Shown: in pieces, positions 33,190 through 43,939 of the stretch | Position numbering within the stretch: position 1 is the first letter of the stretch | Layout: every line of letters starts with the position of its first letter | Source of the DNA: Linum tenue | Taxonomy: Eukaryota > Streptophyta > Magnoliopsida > Malpighiales > Linaceae | DNA length: 64,000 nucleotides | Assembly: GCA_946122785.1 (NCBI GenBank) | Contig: CAMGYJ010000010.1 | Location: forward strand, 10,329,467 to 10,393,466 | Direction of reading: 5' to 3' | The notes under the pieces: generated by a model | Told to the model about the DNA's origin: nothing | Seen by the model: the letters and a program-made list of their open reading frames with translations, nothing else | Database searches by the model: none | Made by a program: the position numbers and the translations under genes

Positions 33190-33535
33190 CGGATTCCCCT
33201 GATAGAGAAGCTTATGAAAGGGAAAGAGAAATTGATGAGAGGCAAAGGGAAGCTGATGATAGGCCATGAGATTATGAGTGTCAACTTGAGCATGAGCACA
33301 TAGAGATGTTCATGATGTACGGAAACCATCCTCACCAACATCAAGCAACGTCATCTCGTGGCAGTTCATCAACACGAAAAACAGTAAGACGTAACAAGGA
33401 AGATGGTCACAAGCATTTGATGCAAGATTACTTCAACCCAAATCCAACTTACGATGCTAAGGCCTAAACAAAGCGATATCGGATGCCTCCTTCCTTATTT
33501 AACCGATTCATGAACGATGTTGTGGATGTAAGAAC
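33190..33535 (+). pseudogene. PIF/Harbinger-type transposase N-terminus, truncated
   Basis: Reads REAYERERE, then RRNKEDGHKHLMQDYFNPNP, then KRYRMPPSLFNRFMNDVV. The pattern G-H-x-x-L-x-x-DYF...RFRM...LF is that of plant Harbinger/ALP1-like proteins. There are stops after YECQ-side codons and before KRYRM. The DDE part is missing, probably cut off by the LTR element that follows. Confidence 0.6.
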
Positions 33536-35172
33536 TTGACTCTATGTGTGTTGATTGAATGTTTTATATAATATTTGAGGTATTATTCTTGAATGATTGA
33601 GTGTTGCTAGCTTTAACTCATTATTGGATCATTTTGACCTAGGTGGAGAGAATCCTCTTGTTGTAAGAGGATTTGAGAATCTGGATTCTTGGCCAATATG
33701 TGTCCCCCACCTAGAAAAATGAGGGAAAACCTCAAATATCGTATTAGTGCAATGATTCCATCATGATTGATCGCTATTCGCCATCCTGATTAATTTCCGA
33801 GGGATTGGTTCTTGTAATCTTTGGTTGATTGGTGACTCGCCACGGATACACCGCGAATTAAATCCCAACCAGAGTCAAGCATAAACTCTAGTCGGGTGCA
33901 GTATAGGGCAAGTATGTTTTAATTGTCAAACCCGTGCCAGTCCATGTACCCTACTTCAATCGCTTAGTTTGTTATCTAGCAAACGTTTTTGGGTTTAAAA
34001 CTAAGTAACCTTCAAATGAAAACAAGCAAGTAAAGTAAATCGAGGTTGTCCTAATGAGAGAAGATTTCACCCGGGTGTTGCTCCCCCTAGCTAAGAATTA
34101 CGACTTGTTGGATCGAATGGTCGTGTGTGGTGAGGGGGTTGTAAACTGTAGGGAAGTGCAACAAGTAGCCAAGCGCCACTCTCTTGGTCTCTAGTTCAAG
34201 GGAAGGGAATTTGGTCTAAGCCACCAACGTGACTCTCTAGACCTATTAACTAAGGGTTGGTTAGACTTCACCCTTGCACTACAACAAATTCAACCTATTC
34301 GGACAAAAATTTTATTTTGTCACTTTTTTGTTTGTCACAATAGGTATGGTGATATGACAAAAATAATATATGTCCTATTTGGTATGCCTAATATGACAAA
34401 AAAGTTTGTTGTCAGAATAAGTCATCATTTAAAGTGAGTAATATGACAAATATTTCGTGTTACAATTAAGTTTGTCTAAATAGGCATCCCATATTGAGAT
34501 TTAAGATACACAAAAGTGACAAATTATATCGTCAGAGTAGTTTTTGTCATATTATACCTTCCTGAATTGTTTAAATGACAAAGTATTTTGTCACAGTAGA
34601 TAACAATAATCCTACGGCAAGCTGACAAAAGGGCATGTTTGATCACTCAGTTAATAATTTCCACTCCACAATAAAAAAATGTAATAAGTAATTCAAAAGA
34701 CAAAAATAAAGAAACCAAAATCCCTCTCTCTATCGTCGGTCTCGTCGGTCTCTCGCTCTTCATCTCACAGGTCTCTGCCACAAAAACCCTAAATCCACCC
34801 CACCATAGTTCGCTGGAGCTCGACCACCGAGCTTTTCCCCCTCTCGATTCCTCATCGCCCCCACTCATTTCACCCCGCTGCCGCTAGGTTCCTGTCCTCC
34901 TCGTTCAGGTAACCTCATTCTCTGCGGCGACGTGGCCAATCCGTTGTTTGTGGCGCACAGCGTCCTCCATGCCCAGTCGGTCTCCTCCGGGCCCGGACTG
35001 GCGCGGCGCGGATCCGGAACCCTGCGTCTCTGACTACTGCAGAACTCTCTTGTTTTTGTTTAAGCTTGTCTCAATGGTGTGCGTTTCTGTGGGAGCTTTT
35101 CTCGATTCCTCTTTACTATTTTGGGAGGTTGTTTTTTTTTTTTTTTTTGCAGTCGCCAATCTCATGAGGTAG

Positions 35173-36142
35173 CTGCTGGAGATAAAGAATTCATTCAGAG
35201 ATGTGTACAATGTTCTGTATGACTGGACAGAAAACTCCGCAACTTCTGATTATTGCGTGTGGAGAGGGATCATTTGTGATAATTTCAACTTCAATGTCAT
35301 TGCACTATGACTCTCATTTTTCCCCCTCTTCTTCGATCACTTCTCCAGTACTCGTATAGGAATGGCAATGGGCAGGTCCAGGGCGGGTTTCTTGGTACCC
35401 AGACCCGCCCCATGGCAGGTCGGGTAATTTATCATGGGTCATGGGTCGAGGCAGGTCGACCCAATGGGTAAGCAATTTATATGAAAAATATTAGAAATGT
35501 TCGTTATTTTTATTATAAGACCATGAAAACAAACAAGATAAATATAGTTAAATTATTGAAGAAATTGAAGTTTTCACTAATTTACAACTTTATTATAGAT
35601 AAAATTGATGTAATAAAAGGAAAATTCTAAGTAATTTGACTAAAATTACGTGTAATTAAGGCAAGAACGGGTCAAGAATGGGGCGGGTCAGGGCAGGTCG
35701 GGTCGATGAGAATACCCATACCCGCCCCGCCCCAAAACAGGTCGGGTAAAACGGGTCAGGTCGAAATTGTCATCCCAAGAGTCGGCAGCTTTGCGGGTTT
35801 ATCTTCTTTTGGGGTTTCTTTTTTCCTCGAGCTAAAAGTTTTGGAAATTTATTTTTATCTGTACTGGTTATTATGACAACAATATTTCAGAAATGAATCT
35901 TGAAGGCGAAATCTCACCCGTAATTGGGAATTTGAAAGATCTCATATCCATGTACTATTCTCACTACTTGTTTTACTTGATTTTTTTCTTCTTCATAATA
36001 TGAGATGGTTGGGCATCTAGCCTGATTTTGCTTTGATTTGCTGTATTGTAATTGTTAATTATGGTGGCAGTGATCTCAAAGAGAATCGACTCTCTGGGCA
36101 GATATCTGATGAGTTTGGTGACTGCTCGGCATTGAAAAGCTT
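35173..36142 (+). pseudogene. ERECTA-like LRR receptor kinase exons captured by CACTA 1
   Basis: Three exon-like pieces in order: 35173-35308 (LLEIKNSFRDVYNVLYDW, then DYCVWRGIICDNFNFNVIAL), 35891-35951 (NLEGEISPVIGNLKDLIS) and 36071-36142 (DLKENRLSGQISDEFGDCSA). They match, in order, the LRR N-cap and first two LRRs of ERECTA-family receptor kinases, each followed by intron-like sequence; LRR exons of about 72 bp are characteristic of that family. The first piece ends in TGA and the kinase is absent. Genomic capture rather than retrocopying is implied by the spacing. An alternative is another LRR-RLK, but the N-cap strongly resembles ERECTA. Confidence 0.8.
35357..35777. mobile_element. Small hAT-like element (421 bp) with GGGTCGGGT-type ends, inside CACTA 1
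   Basis: Ends TAGGAATGGCAA and TTGTCATCCCA. Both subterminal regions are rich in GGGTCGGGT / ACCCGCCCC and the centre is AT-rich. It resembles 7696-8361 in plan. It lies in the intron between the first and second ERECTA-like exons. Target duplication not clear. Confidence 0.55.
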
Positions 36143-36639
36143 GATTGTGCAGGAATTGACCTTAATCATATTGATGGTAGTGGCATCTGCTTCTTTGGCC
36201 CTTGACACATATACAGAGGTGGAACTATGCGTGAACTACTGATCACCACATCATGCAATCCATTTGTTTATATAGTATGGTGTGTTTACAATTTTGGGGA
36301 GTTAATCCTCACTTTGAGGATGGTAATGAGTTTTGCTTGATTATTACGGTGCATATATAGTCTACTATTTTAAGTTTATGGGATAATTGAGTTCCTATTC
36401 AATAAGTGCTTGAAGATAAATGTATGAGAGCCGACTAAGCAATTTGTGACGAGGAACACATTTGGTCAAATTGTGTGGTAATATGGTTGTCTCAACCTGT
36501 GATAGGTTTCGGCTGCTAGTTATGATAGACAGGGTGTTTTCGAAGAACCTAGGCAAAACTATGTGAGGTCATTGTCATTAATTGCCTTGTTTCATTATGA
36601 TTAGTTCATAGCAAATTATGTGACCTATATCATTAACAT

Positions 36640-36895
36640 TTTTTGTTCAATGTCTAGCTGGAGATGCAATCCATTTGAATAGAAGCAAAAGCAGAGGGGA
36701 AGGTTGTATCAGGCAGCGAGATTTTTCAGAAGGTCCTGAAGAAAAAGGTGAAGTATTGCCCGAAGGAGAACCCAAGATCCGAAAAAGAGTTAGAATGTTT
36801 TGTGTCATGGTGGACAACTTAAAATGTTTGGTTATGCTGAACAAGGAGTTAGACTTCTATGGAAATGGTTGTAATGTTTTGGATCTTTGGTAATA
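36640..36895 (+). other. Open, protein-like segment of unknown origin in CACTA 1
   Basis: Codons 36675-36893 read charged sequence (NRSKSRGEGCIRQRDFSEGP, EEKGEVLPEGEPKIRKRVR). It could be a second captured exon or part of a lost CACTA protein. I do not recognise it. Confidence 0.3.
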
Positions 36896-38109
36896 TTTTC
36901 ATTATCAGGTTGCAATGCAGGAAACAATTTAGAATTATAAAAAATTTAAAGCAGGTTAAATGTGGCAATAATGTCATGTCGTCACATTCTGTACATTGCC
37001 TGACAAATTGTTCGCTTGTCATATTAGACACGAGACAAATAAACCACCTTTTCTTACAACCTATAATCGTTATTATATGCAGTTATGAAAAAATATATTC
37101 GTCATAATATTCAGTTATGACAAAATAATGTCGTCACAATAAACACTTGTGATAAAATATAGTCGTCGCAATATACAGTTAATACAAAATATAATCATGT
37201 AATATGACAACAATCTCCCAAAATCACCAGATTATGACAACTGTAATGACAAAAATATGTCATAATAACATCTCTATTTGTCACAATAGACTACCCAGAA
37301 CTTTAGCTATACTAAATGCAAATGTGACAACCTTGTTTTAAATTTTTGTCACATTTGACCTATCCTGACGGCGATAAAATGACAAACCTTTGTGACAACA
37401 CTTTTTGTCATATTATACATAATAAACCAAAATGGGTATATAATATGAAAAAATTGCCTCGTCATAATAGGCCGAATTTGTTGTAGTGTCGAATCGGAGT
37501 TCGGACGGCCACCCACAACCAAACTCTAGGTGCTAATACAAAATAAGTGGTTTGTCCTGCATTAACCTAGATAGGAGACAATGAATTGTCTAAGAAAACC
37601 CAGCATTCCAGCCTCTTTCAAAGAAAGGAGGGGGGGGGGGGGGTTCTCTCTACCTAGGTTAGAATGACAATTAGATTGTTAGACTTTCACACAACACAAT
37701 CATTCATTAATAATACCTCCACATCCACATTAAACACAACCACACACAAAGCATTCAATCCATACAAACATTCACATAATTGTAGCTAGGGTTTACAAAC
37801 ACCCAAATGAATAGGTAGGCTATTCCATAGCTAGGCAAAGGAAAATAAGGAAAAGGAGAGAAAGAATCACGAAGAGATGACAATCTTCCTTCATCCTTGC
37901 TTGAATCTCCCTTGAGAGGTAAGAATCTTCACTCCTCTAACTTAGGGCAAGCCCAATCTCCTTCTTCCTCCTTTGAATGACACTTTCTCACTCTAGAATA
38001 GGAAGAGTAAACCCTAATCTCTCAACTAAAAACCCTCATTTATTTCGAAAACTAAAACCCTAGAAAAGCTCCCCTTTTTCTTCCTTCTGTTACAGACTTT
38101 ATAGTCTGC

Positions 38110-38510
38110 AAAAATCCGCTCGAACACGGTCGTGTCCTCTGGCCGTGTTTAATCCCAAGTGTGTTGCGTTTTGCTGTTTGCAAGAAAAAACCATAACACG
38201 ACCAGTGAACATGGGCGTGTTTAGGCCGTGTTCTTCAAAACTTGACGAAACGCTCCGTTTTTGCCCGACTTCACGGCCTCTTTGTTGACTATCCCTGTCA
38301 GAGTGACCGTGATAATCTTTAATGCCAGTGAGATGGTAAAAGCCTCTGGACTTAGCTGCGGATATGGTCTCTGAACACGGGCGTGTTCTGGCCGTGTTCG
38401 TCGAATGGCAAGAATCTTCTCGCGCCTGAAACGATGTCGTGTCCAGGCTGAAGGTGTTGAACACGATTCGGGAACACGGTCGTGTCCCTGGTCGTGTTCT
38501 CTCTTTTTTC
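38110..38510. repeat. Array of GAACACGGTCGTGTTC-type palindromes in LTR copy D
   Basis: About ten whole or half copies of ACACGG-x-CGTGT in 400 bp, upstream of the TATA-like site in the element's own orientation. Other copies carry different palindromes in the same place (A: TTCACGACCGTGAA; E and F: ACTCGAxCGAGT). Confidence 0.8.
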
Positions 38511-39174
38511 TTCATTTCTTGCCATTCTTCCCTCTATTCGTCCCAAAACTTGTCCTCGACCTACCCACACGTGCTAGAACCTGAAATGTATCAACAATAG
38601 CACACACAACCTAGCGTAAAATAGATCGAGGGACGATTAAATGCAAAGCCAAACTATCAAGAAATGAGGGGTAAAATGTGTACAATTGGACCCGAATCAA
38701 TTGGTTAATAGGCCTAGATTTCCTAGATTATAGTTGTAATCCTTAGTCGAATGGATAAGAGAGTTAGGCCACCTAGCTTATTGTTGCTATCGTTAACTGG
38801 TCGACTAAGAGAGTTAGGACTTCCTAACTAGTTGCACCCGCCTCACGGTTTATAAACACATCCTTCACACTAGAGTTTCGTTCATGATTTCTTAATACGA
38901 GACTAGGGGGAGAAATACTTGGGTGAAGTCTTCTCGTTTAGAATTCTCCTCAATTTAATTTTCTTGCTTGTTTTCATTTGTAGTTTCTTTAGCTTTAAAT
39001 AACCAAAAACCATTTTTCTAGATAATAACTTAAGCAATTGAAGTAGGGGTACATGGACTGGCCCGGGTTTGACAATTAAAACATACTTGCCCTATATTGC
39101 ACCCGACTAGAGTTGATACTTGGGCTCTAGCCAAGATTATAATCCGCGGTGTAGTCCATGGCGAGTCAAGTTTT

Positions 39175-39192
39175 TGGTGGCGTTGTCGGGGA
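39175..39192 (+). other. Primer binding site, tRNA-Asp type, copy C
   Basis: TGGTGGCGTTGTCGGGGA differs at three positions from TGGCGCCGTTGCCGGGGA, the site typical of plant Tat/Athila LTR elements. It directly follows the U5 region. Confidence 0.75.
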
Positions 39193-39362
39193 ACCTTACG
39201 GTCTATTATCTAGAAAAATTCGCTTAGTGTTACTTTAGCATTTTCTATCTTGCCTTTTTTTGTGTGTTTCATTTGTATTTTGTTTACCACTCTTTGTCTT
39301 GAAGGGTGGTTTGTGTGTGTTTGATTTTCCGTTTTTTTTTGTGTTTGTAGGTATTGGATCAT

Positions 39363-40042
39363 GGATCCTTATGATTTCACGGGGGTATCGACCACCACTC
39401 AAGAGTGGTTACCTTGGAACTTCATGGGACGATCAAAATGGGGGAAGTCAAGGATCCGGATTCTACTACCAACTTCCCTTCCCAGAAGATCAACCATGCT
39501 CATGGGGATACCAAGAAGCTTCCCCATATCAAGAGGGTTTCCCTCCACAACTCGAGGTGATATCCAAGTTGGAGTTGGCCATGAAGGTGTTCGTAGGACA
39601 AACCTCAACACCATGTGCCACTCCACAACCGGAGCCAAAGGGCACAGATGAAGGGTGCTCTGGCATGGACCTCCCAATAGCCGAAATTTCTGACTCAACC
39701 TTTCTACGGGAATGGGAGGAGCTCCTTCGACACACTAAGAGGCTAGGAGGCCTTGTTGAGAAAACATGTGCACTACTTGGTCACAATAGTGTCCTACCAT
39801 TTGAAGGAATAAATGAAGTTGGAGAGGTGAGTGATGAGAACTTTGGAAGAACGAGCCCCAACATGGATTTCCAACCCCTCCCTCCTCCCGGTTTGACACT
39901 AGAAGAGAAGGTGGAACGAGCTTGTGCACAACATCACCTCTCACAATTGGAAGAAGAAGTGGAGGATAGAGGGGAGGTTAATGAAGACTATGTGGAACGA
40001 GAAGTACTCATCCCGGAGAGCTCCCGTGGTGAGGATGATTAA
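39363..40042 (+). pseudogene. LARD-family ORF of unknown function, copy C (best preserved)
   Basis: Open to the stop at 40040-40042. It contains RGYRPP, SWDDQNGGSQGSGFYYQL, a Pro/Glu-rich PFPEDQPCSWGYQEASPYQE, ISKLELAMKVF, then an acidic tail (LEEEVEDRGEVNEDY). The region aligns with copy B. The likely start ATG (39361-39363) is in a different frame from the conserved codons, so a small frameshift near the start is likely. No zinc finger, protease or other known domain. The acidic, low-complexity composition is unlike ordinary gag. Confidence 0.6.
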
Positions 40043-40239
40043 GAGTGTCTCATTGGTGACTCTTATCACTTTGCCCTTCCCGAGACCAACTTCGAACACC
40101 AAGTCACAAGGGAAGAAGAGCAAGAGAATCCTTTCCATGATCTTGAATGGTATCTTGCCCTCCAAACCGGGCTTGAAGACATGAATGGGAAGGTGAGAGA
40201 AGAGAGAGAGGAAGAGAGAAGTAAGTTTGTGGAAGAGAA

Positions 40240-40700
40240 GTGAAAATTGAAGAAATGGAAGATCTCGATTGTTCCCAAGGGGAGGAAATTGAAGCATAAG
40301 GAAGGGAGGTTGAGGAAGAAGAAGAAGAAGGATAAAGTGGCGTTCAAGATGAGGATGAGGTCGAGGTGGATGAAGCATCCACAAGTTACAAGTGCTACCA
40401 ATGCTTTCTACCCGACATTGACGCGCTTCTCGATAAGGTCCCATCTGCGGCTCTTTGCCAAGCCAAACAAACCATCAGCGATCTCTCTTGGTGGATACGA
40501 TGGAGGTAAATCAATGATGCACTACATGGTGTGGGGCAAAGAGAAGAAAGAAGAAGGAAAGAAGAAGAGGCCTCGTGGTGGAGCCTCAAAGCCACTCAAG
40601 TTCACGAGCCTTCAATCATGGATGTGTCCAATTCTCATGGCTTGAGACTTCAAAGAGTTCCTCGGATGGAACGAAGCTTAATGAGAAACCGTCTAGCTTA
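40240..40700 (+). pseudogene. LARD-family ORF C-terminal part, copy C
   Basis: Broken frames with Lys-rich stretches, then ISLGGYDGGKSMMHYMVWG as in copy B. A poly-basic segment (KHKEGRLRKKKKKDK) is present in one frame. Function unknown. Confidence 0.4.
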
Positions 40701-41459
40701 TGACGTAAAAGTAGCGCTTGTTGGGAGGCAACCCAACGTAGGTTTGTATTTGTTTTTATGTTAAGTACTACTATTGTGTAATAACCTCACCTTGCGTGAG
40801 TATGTGTGTGTTGTTTGTTTTTGTCTCTTTGAAGCTCTCTCCTCTTCATCTTTGGCCCAATCATATCCCGACTTTCACTCATCAAGCTATGCAGTAACAT
40901 CGTTCTGTCTCCTTATTTTACGCCATTGAGGGCAATGTCGAGCTTAAGTGTGTGTGTGGGTGGGGGGGGGGGTATAGTTTATATATGCTTGTGTGTGTGA
41001 TTGAGTCCTTGGAGCCTACATGTATGCCCAAATTTTAAAAAATTTGAGGGCTCCAAGCAATGCATGTTCATTGTGGTCGGTTTATTGGAGAATCTTGTGT
41101 TTATTGGCATTGACTTTGGATTGATTACTTGCGATTGAGTGCAACATAATATAATGATTGAGATATGCATTAGGTTTGTGCAAGTGCTTAGTTCTCATAT
41201 GCATGCAAATAGATGTGATAGATCCCTCTTACAATAGTGAGTAACATTCACGTTGTCATTAGCGAGTATGATGGAGGCATAGGATTAGTCCACGCCCAAA
41301 AAGTTGATTGTCCCGAGACATTTTATCCCCTAGTCAACCCCTTTGAGTAGGATCTTTTGCTACTTGAGCTTAATTGAGATTTATAGAGTGACCCTTATCT
41401 TTCTTCGTGTCTAAACTATTGTGAGTCATCCTTGAGTCTCGGAGCTCTCGTCACTCGAG

Positions 41460-41874
41460 TGTTGCAGGCGTGGATCTTGGGAGGGGTATGAGCGTAGGCT
41501 ACGTGCAAGGGAAGGGAGATGATTTGGTGTTTAAACTTTAAAGGAAGAAATGAGGTTTTGGAGACGGAAGAAAGGTTTTGTACGTGTGAAGTATGGGAAA
41601 GAAGAAGAATAGGGTTTGGGGAAGGGAACTCGACAGAGAGAGAGAAGAAATGAGGAGGGGATTGCACCAAAATATTGTGATTATGCTTAATGATCTCTCC
41701 CAACAATCATTCCCTAAATATAATGAAATTCCTTCTATAACTACCCGGATTTATCCCCATAATTATTCTCCCCAAATCCCTTAATCAAATCCTCTCAATA
41801 TCACTAATTATCCAAAACATCTATAAATCGAGAAAAGTGCAAGAATTGAAAATGATGAAAATAATCCTGCAACA
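41460..41874 (-). repeat. 3' LTR of gag-only element 1 (415 bp)
   Basis: Shares with 44734-44911 the run GGCATGGATCTTGGGAGGGG and the following 150 bp with few differences. Preceded (in element orientation) by a purine-rich GAAGCGGTGGA. Confidence 0.85.
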
Positions 41875-41989
41875 ATCCACCGCTTCAGAGCGACCTTGCC
41901 CTCAAGGTTGCATTTCGCCGTTAGCCTTGCTCGCCTCCGCTTCCGCTTCGTCGGCTTCATCCTCAAAAGTTCCCACAAGTAGCATCAAA

Positions 41990-42952
41990 TTGGCGTTAGC
42001 GCAACGGTGGCCTATAGTGAACCTTTCGTCACAGTTATAGCATTTGCCATCGCGCCATTTCTTGTCCATCTCGGCCGGAGTTAACCAAACAAACCCTCAT
42101 GGAGTGAGTCGAGGTCTGGTCCGTCCGGTTAGCCCGCCACCTCCTGTCCCGGCCGCTCCTACTCCACCCGCGGAACAAGTTCCGTTGGTCCCGGTTCCCG
42201 CGATCCCTGCAGCCACAGCGCCACCGCCACTATTCATCATGGTTTATCCACCTTCGCCGCCGGCACCACTCCCTTCACCTCCAGATTTAAATGGCCTGGC
42301 ACTTGCCTTCTGCCCGACCAACTCTTCTTCCTTTCTCTTTGCTATTCGGAAGGTGGTTCGAAGCGAGTTTGACTCGAACACCTTGTCTGCTTAAGCGAGC
42401 CAAACAAATCTCGACTAGTGGGTCCTCTGGAATACCATAGAAAAGGTTACCCAAGTGCTCAAATTCGAATTGAAACTCACTTACAGTGCTCGTCTGCTTA
42501 AGCTTGACCAGCTGTTCAGAAGCCGACCCATCCGTCATGTTGAATCGTATGCCGAATTTCTCCTTGAACCTCTCCCAAGTGATCTCCTGCCCAGCTGTGG
42601 CATAAGCTCGCTCCATCCACTCCCACCATTGTTGTGCGCCCACGTCGAGATAGAAGGCTGCCAGATGCGCCTTCAGTTCCTCCCTGGTTCCTTGGTGTCG
42701 AAACCAAAGGTCAGCTCGTGATAGCCACGCGTCTGCGTCCTCCAATCCTAAAAACCTCGCGAACTCAATTACTGGTGGTTTGATCCGAAACATGATCTCT
42801 TCGCCACCGTTCTTGTAGTAATCTCCTTCGCCCCCATACTTTGCGCAGCCATAGGCGCCATGGTGTCGTCCAGGCTCGATCACCTCCCATCTGTCATCAC
42901 CTTCCATTTCCACCACATCATTTTCGTTCCTCCCGTAGCCTCGACCTCCCAC
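41990..42952 (-). pseudogene. Gypsy-type gag with CCHC zinc knuckle (element 1)
   Basis: Minus-strand frame 42287-42952 reads PPVIEFARFLGLEDADAWLS, RADLWFRHQGTREELKAHLA, WWEWMERAYATAGQEITWER and the Retrotrans_gag core TSTVSEFQFEFEHL. A stop follows. Further codons at about 41990-42050 in another frame give CYNCDERFTIGHRC, a CCHC nucleic-acid-binding knuckle. The upstream N-terminal part is separated by the 0.9 kb insertion. Gag builds the particle; pol must be supplied in trans. Confidence 0.75.
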
Positions 42953-43004
42953 GAAGCTGTCGCTGCCTCGGATGGGACCTCACGCCTTGGGTGTGCCGAG
43001 AGCG

Positions 43005-43935
43005 GGGAATTTCTCATTTGATATGATCCCAAATGGTCCATTATACACGTTTAATTTACTTGACGAAGAAGCTAACGAAGTTGGGAAGAAGAAGGGCAGA
43101 ATTTGGCCAAGTCAAAATCCGTGTTCAGGGTACATACTTTGGAAGCATGGTTCTCTCAATTGGCTTGGTGGAAATTCAATTTTAAGGGTTTATTTTATAT
43201 ATAAAGTTACCATATTTCCAATGGTATGCTTTTTGGATCCATACGATGTCATTAAGATTGTTTTCCAAGGCCTCAAAGTTACTACCTCAAAACTGGAAAA
43301 CAGTCAGAAAATGGTTAAGTCTGGAAACGTGTTCGTGAGGCCTACTTTGGAGCTCAATTCAAGGAGCATGGATCTGATTCGAGACCAAAGGCTTATACAA
43401 CATGAAACTAGGTATGTTTATCTACCAAGGGAAGGAATTGGATGAAGGATTGAAGTTCTGGAAGGGCTCGAACGAAAGCTCCAAATATAGTATCGAGGCT
43501 ACTTTTCTGTCTTCGGAATTCAGCAAAATCCGAATCCTTCTCGGATTAGGATGAGGGGACTGTTTGTGTTTAATTCCTTTTTGTTGTTGATTTTGGATTT
43601 CTTTTCCTAGTAGAATGTAGTAAGAACTTTTCTAAGAGTGTTAAGACTAGCTGAGTCTATTTAAGTAGCTTTGATTTGTTGTAATATGCAGTATAGAGTT
43701 GATTAAATTGAACACAAACCGAGTGTTTGAGTTCTTGATTTGCGTCTCGAGATTTTTACCATTGTCATTAGCTTTGAGTGGATTCCTTATCTAATTACAA
43801 GACACTTGTGAGGCAGTTCTGAGTGGATTCCAGAATCGTTTAGCAAGTTCTCTTATCAATCGATTAATCACCTCGATTGTGGCGAGAATTCTACCTATCC
43901 ATCATCTATTGTTCGGTTGTTTGTGTGAGCTGCGT
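43005..43935. mobile_element. Unclassified insertion in gag-only element 1, LTR-like
   Basis: The sequence between the two gag parts is not homologous to gag. 43660-43900 resembles a copia-type LTR with a promoter/polyadenylation style (CTATTTAAGTAGC, then AACACAAACCGAGTGTTTGAG). A 157-codon frame (42972-43445) reads like no family I know. Ends are not defined. Confidence 0.35.
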
Positions 43936-43939
43936 ATTC

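Larger units (their letters stand above)
34277..37488. mobile_element. CACTA transposon 1 (3212 bp), inside LTR copy D
   Basis: Starts CACTACAACAAATTC and ends with its inverse GAATTTGTTGTAGTG. The 3 bp duplication is TTG/TCG (34274-34276, 37489-37491). The uninterrupted sequence in copy A reads CTCGAATCGG in the inverse sense, confirming TCG as the original site. Subterminal zones hold many TATGACAAA / TTTGTCAC motifs, typical of CACTA ends. No TnpA or TnpD; the interior contains host-gene pieces and a small GC-rich insertion. Confidence 0.93.
33840..38690 (-). mobile_element. LARD-family LTR, copy D (minus), carrying a CACTA insertion
   Basis: The reverse complement aligns with copy A from about 2600 to 3290 (TCTAGAGTGAGAAAGTG, TTGGGTGTTTGTAAAC, CTAACCTAGGTAGA, CGTCCGAACTCCGATTCGA) and with copy C's U5 (GACAATTAAAACATACTTGC, CACCCGACTAGAGTT). 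It carries a TATA-like ACTATAAAG near 38098-38106 and a palindrome array upstream of it. Without the 3212 bp CACTA element it is about 1.6 kb. No internal region is attached, so it is a solo or truncated LTR meeting copy C head to head near 38690. Confidence 0.75.
38690..41459 (+). mobile_element. LARD-like LTR element, copy C (5' truncated)
   Basis: The U5 part of the 5' LTR at 38690-39170 is followed by the primer site, a leader, the family ORF (39363-40042), a degenerate second part (40050-40650), the GCGCTTGTTGGGAGGCAACC block (40717-40736), ATTGAGGGCAATGTCGAGC (40924-40942) and a G-rich tract (about 40950-40972). The 3' region resembling copies A and B ends at 41459, where a gag-only element begins. 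No pol. Confidence 0.75.

Noticed and set aside
36033..36242. Treating the LRR codons in CACTA 1 as a functional gene
   Set aside because: The fragment lacks most LRRs, the membrane segment and the kinase, and the first piece ends in a stop.
38099..38515. 138-codon minus-strand frame
   Set aside because: Lies entirely in the palindrome array of an LTR; composition follows the repeat.
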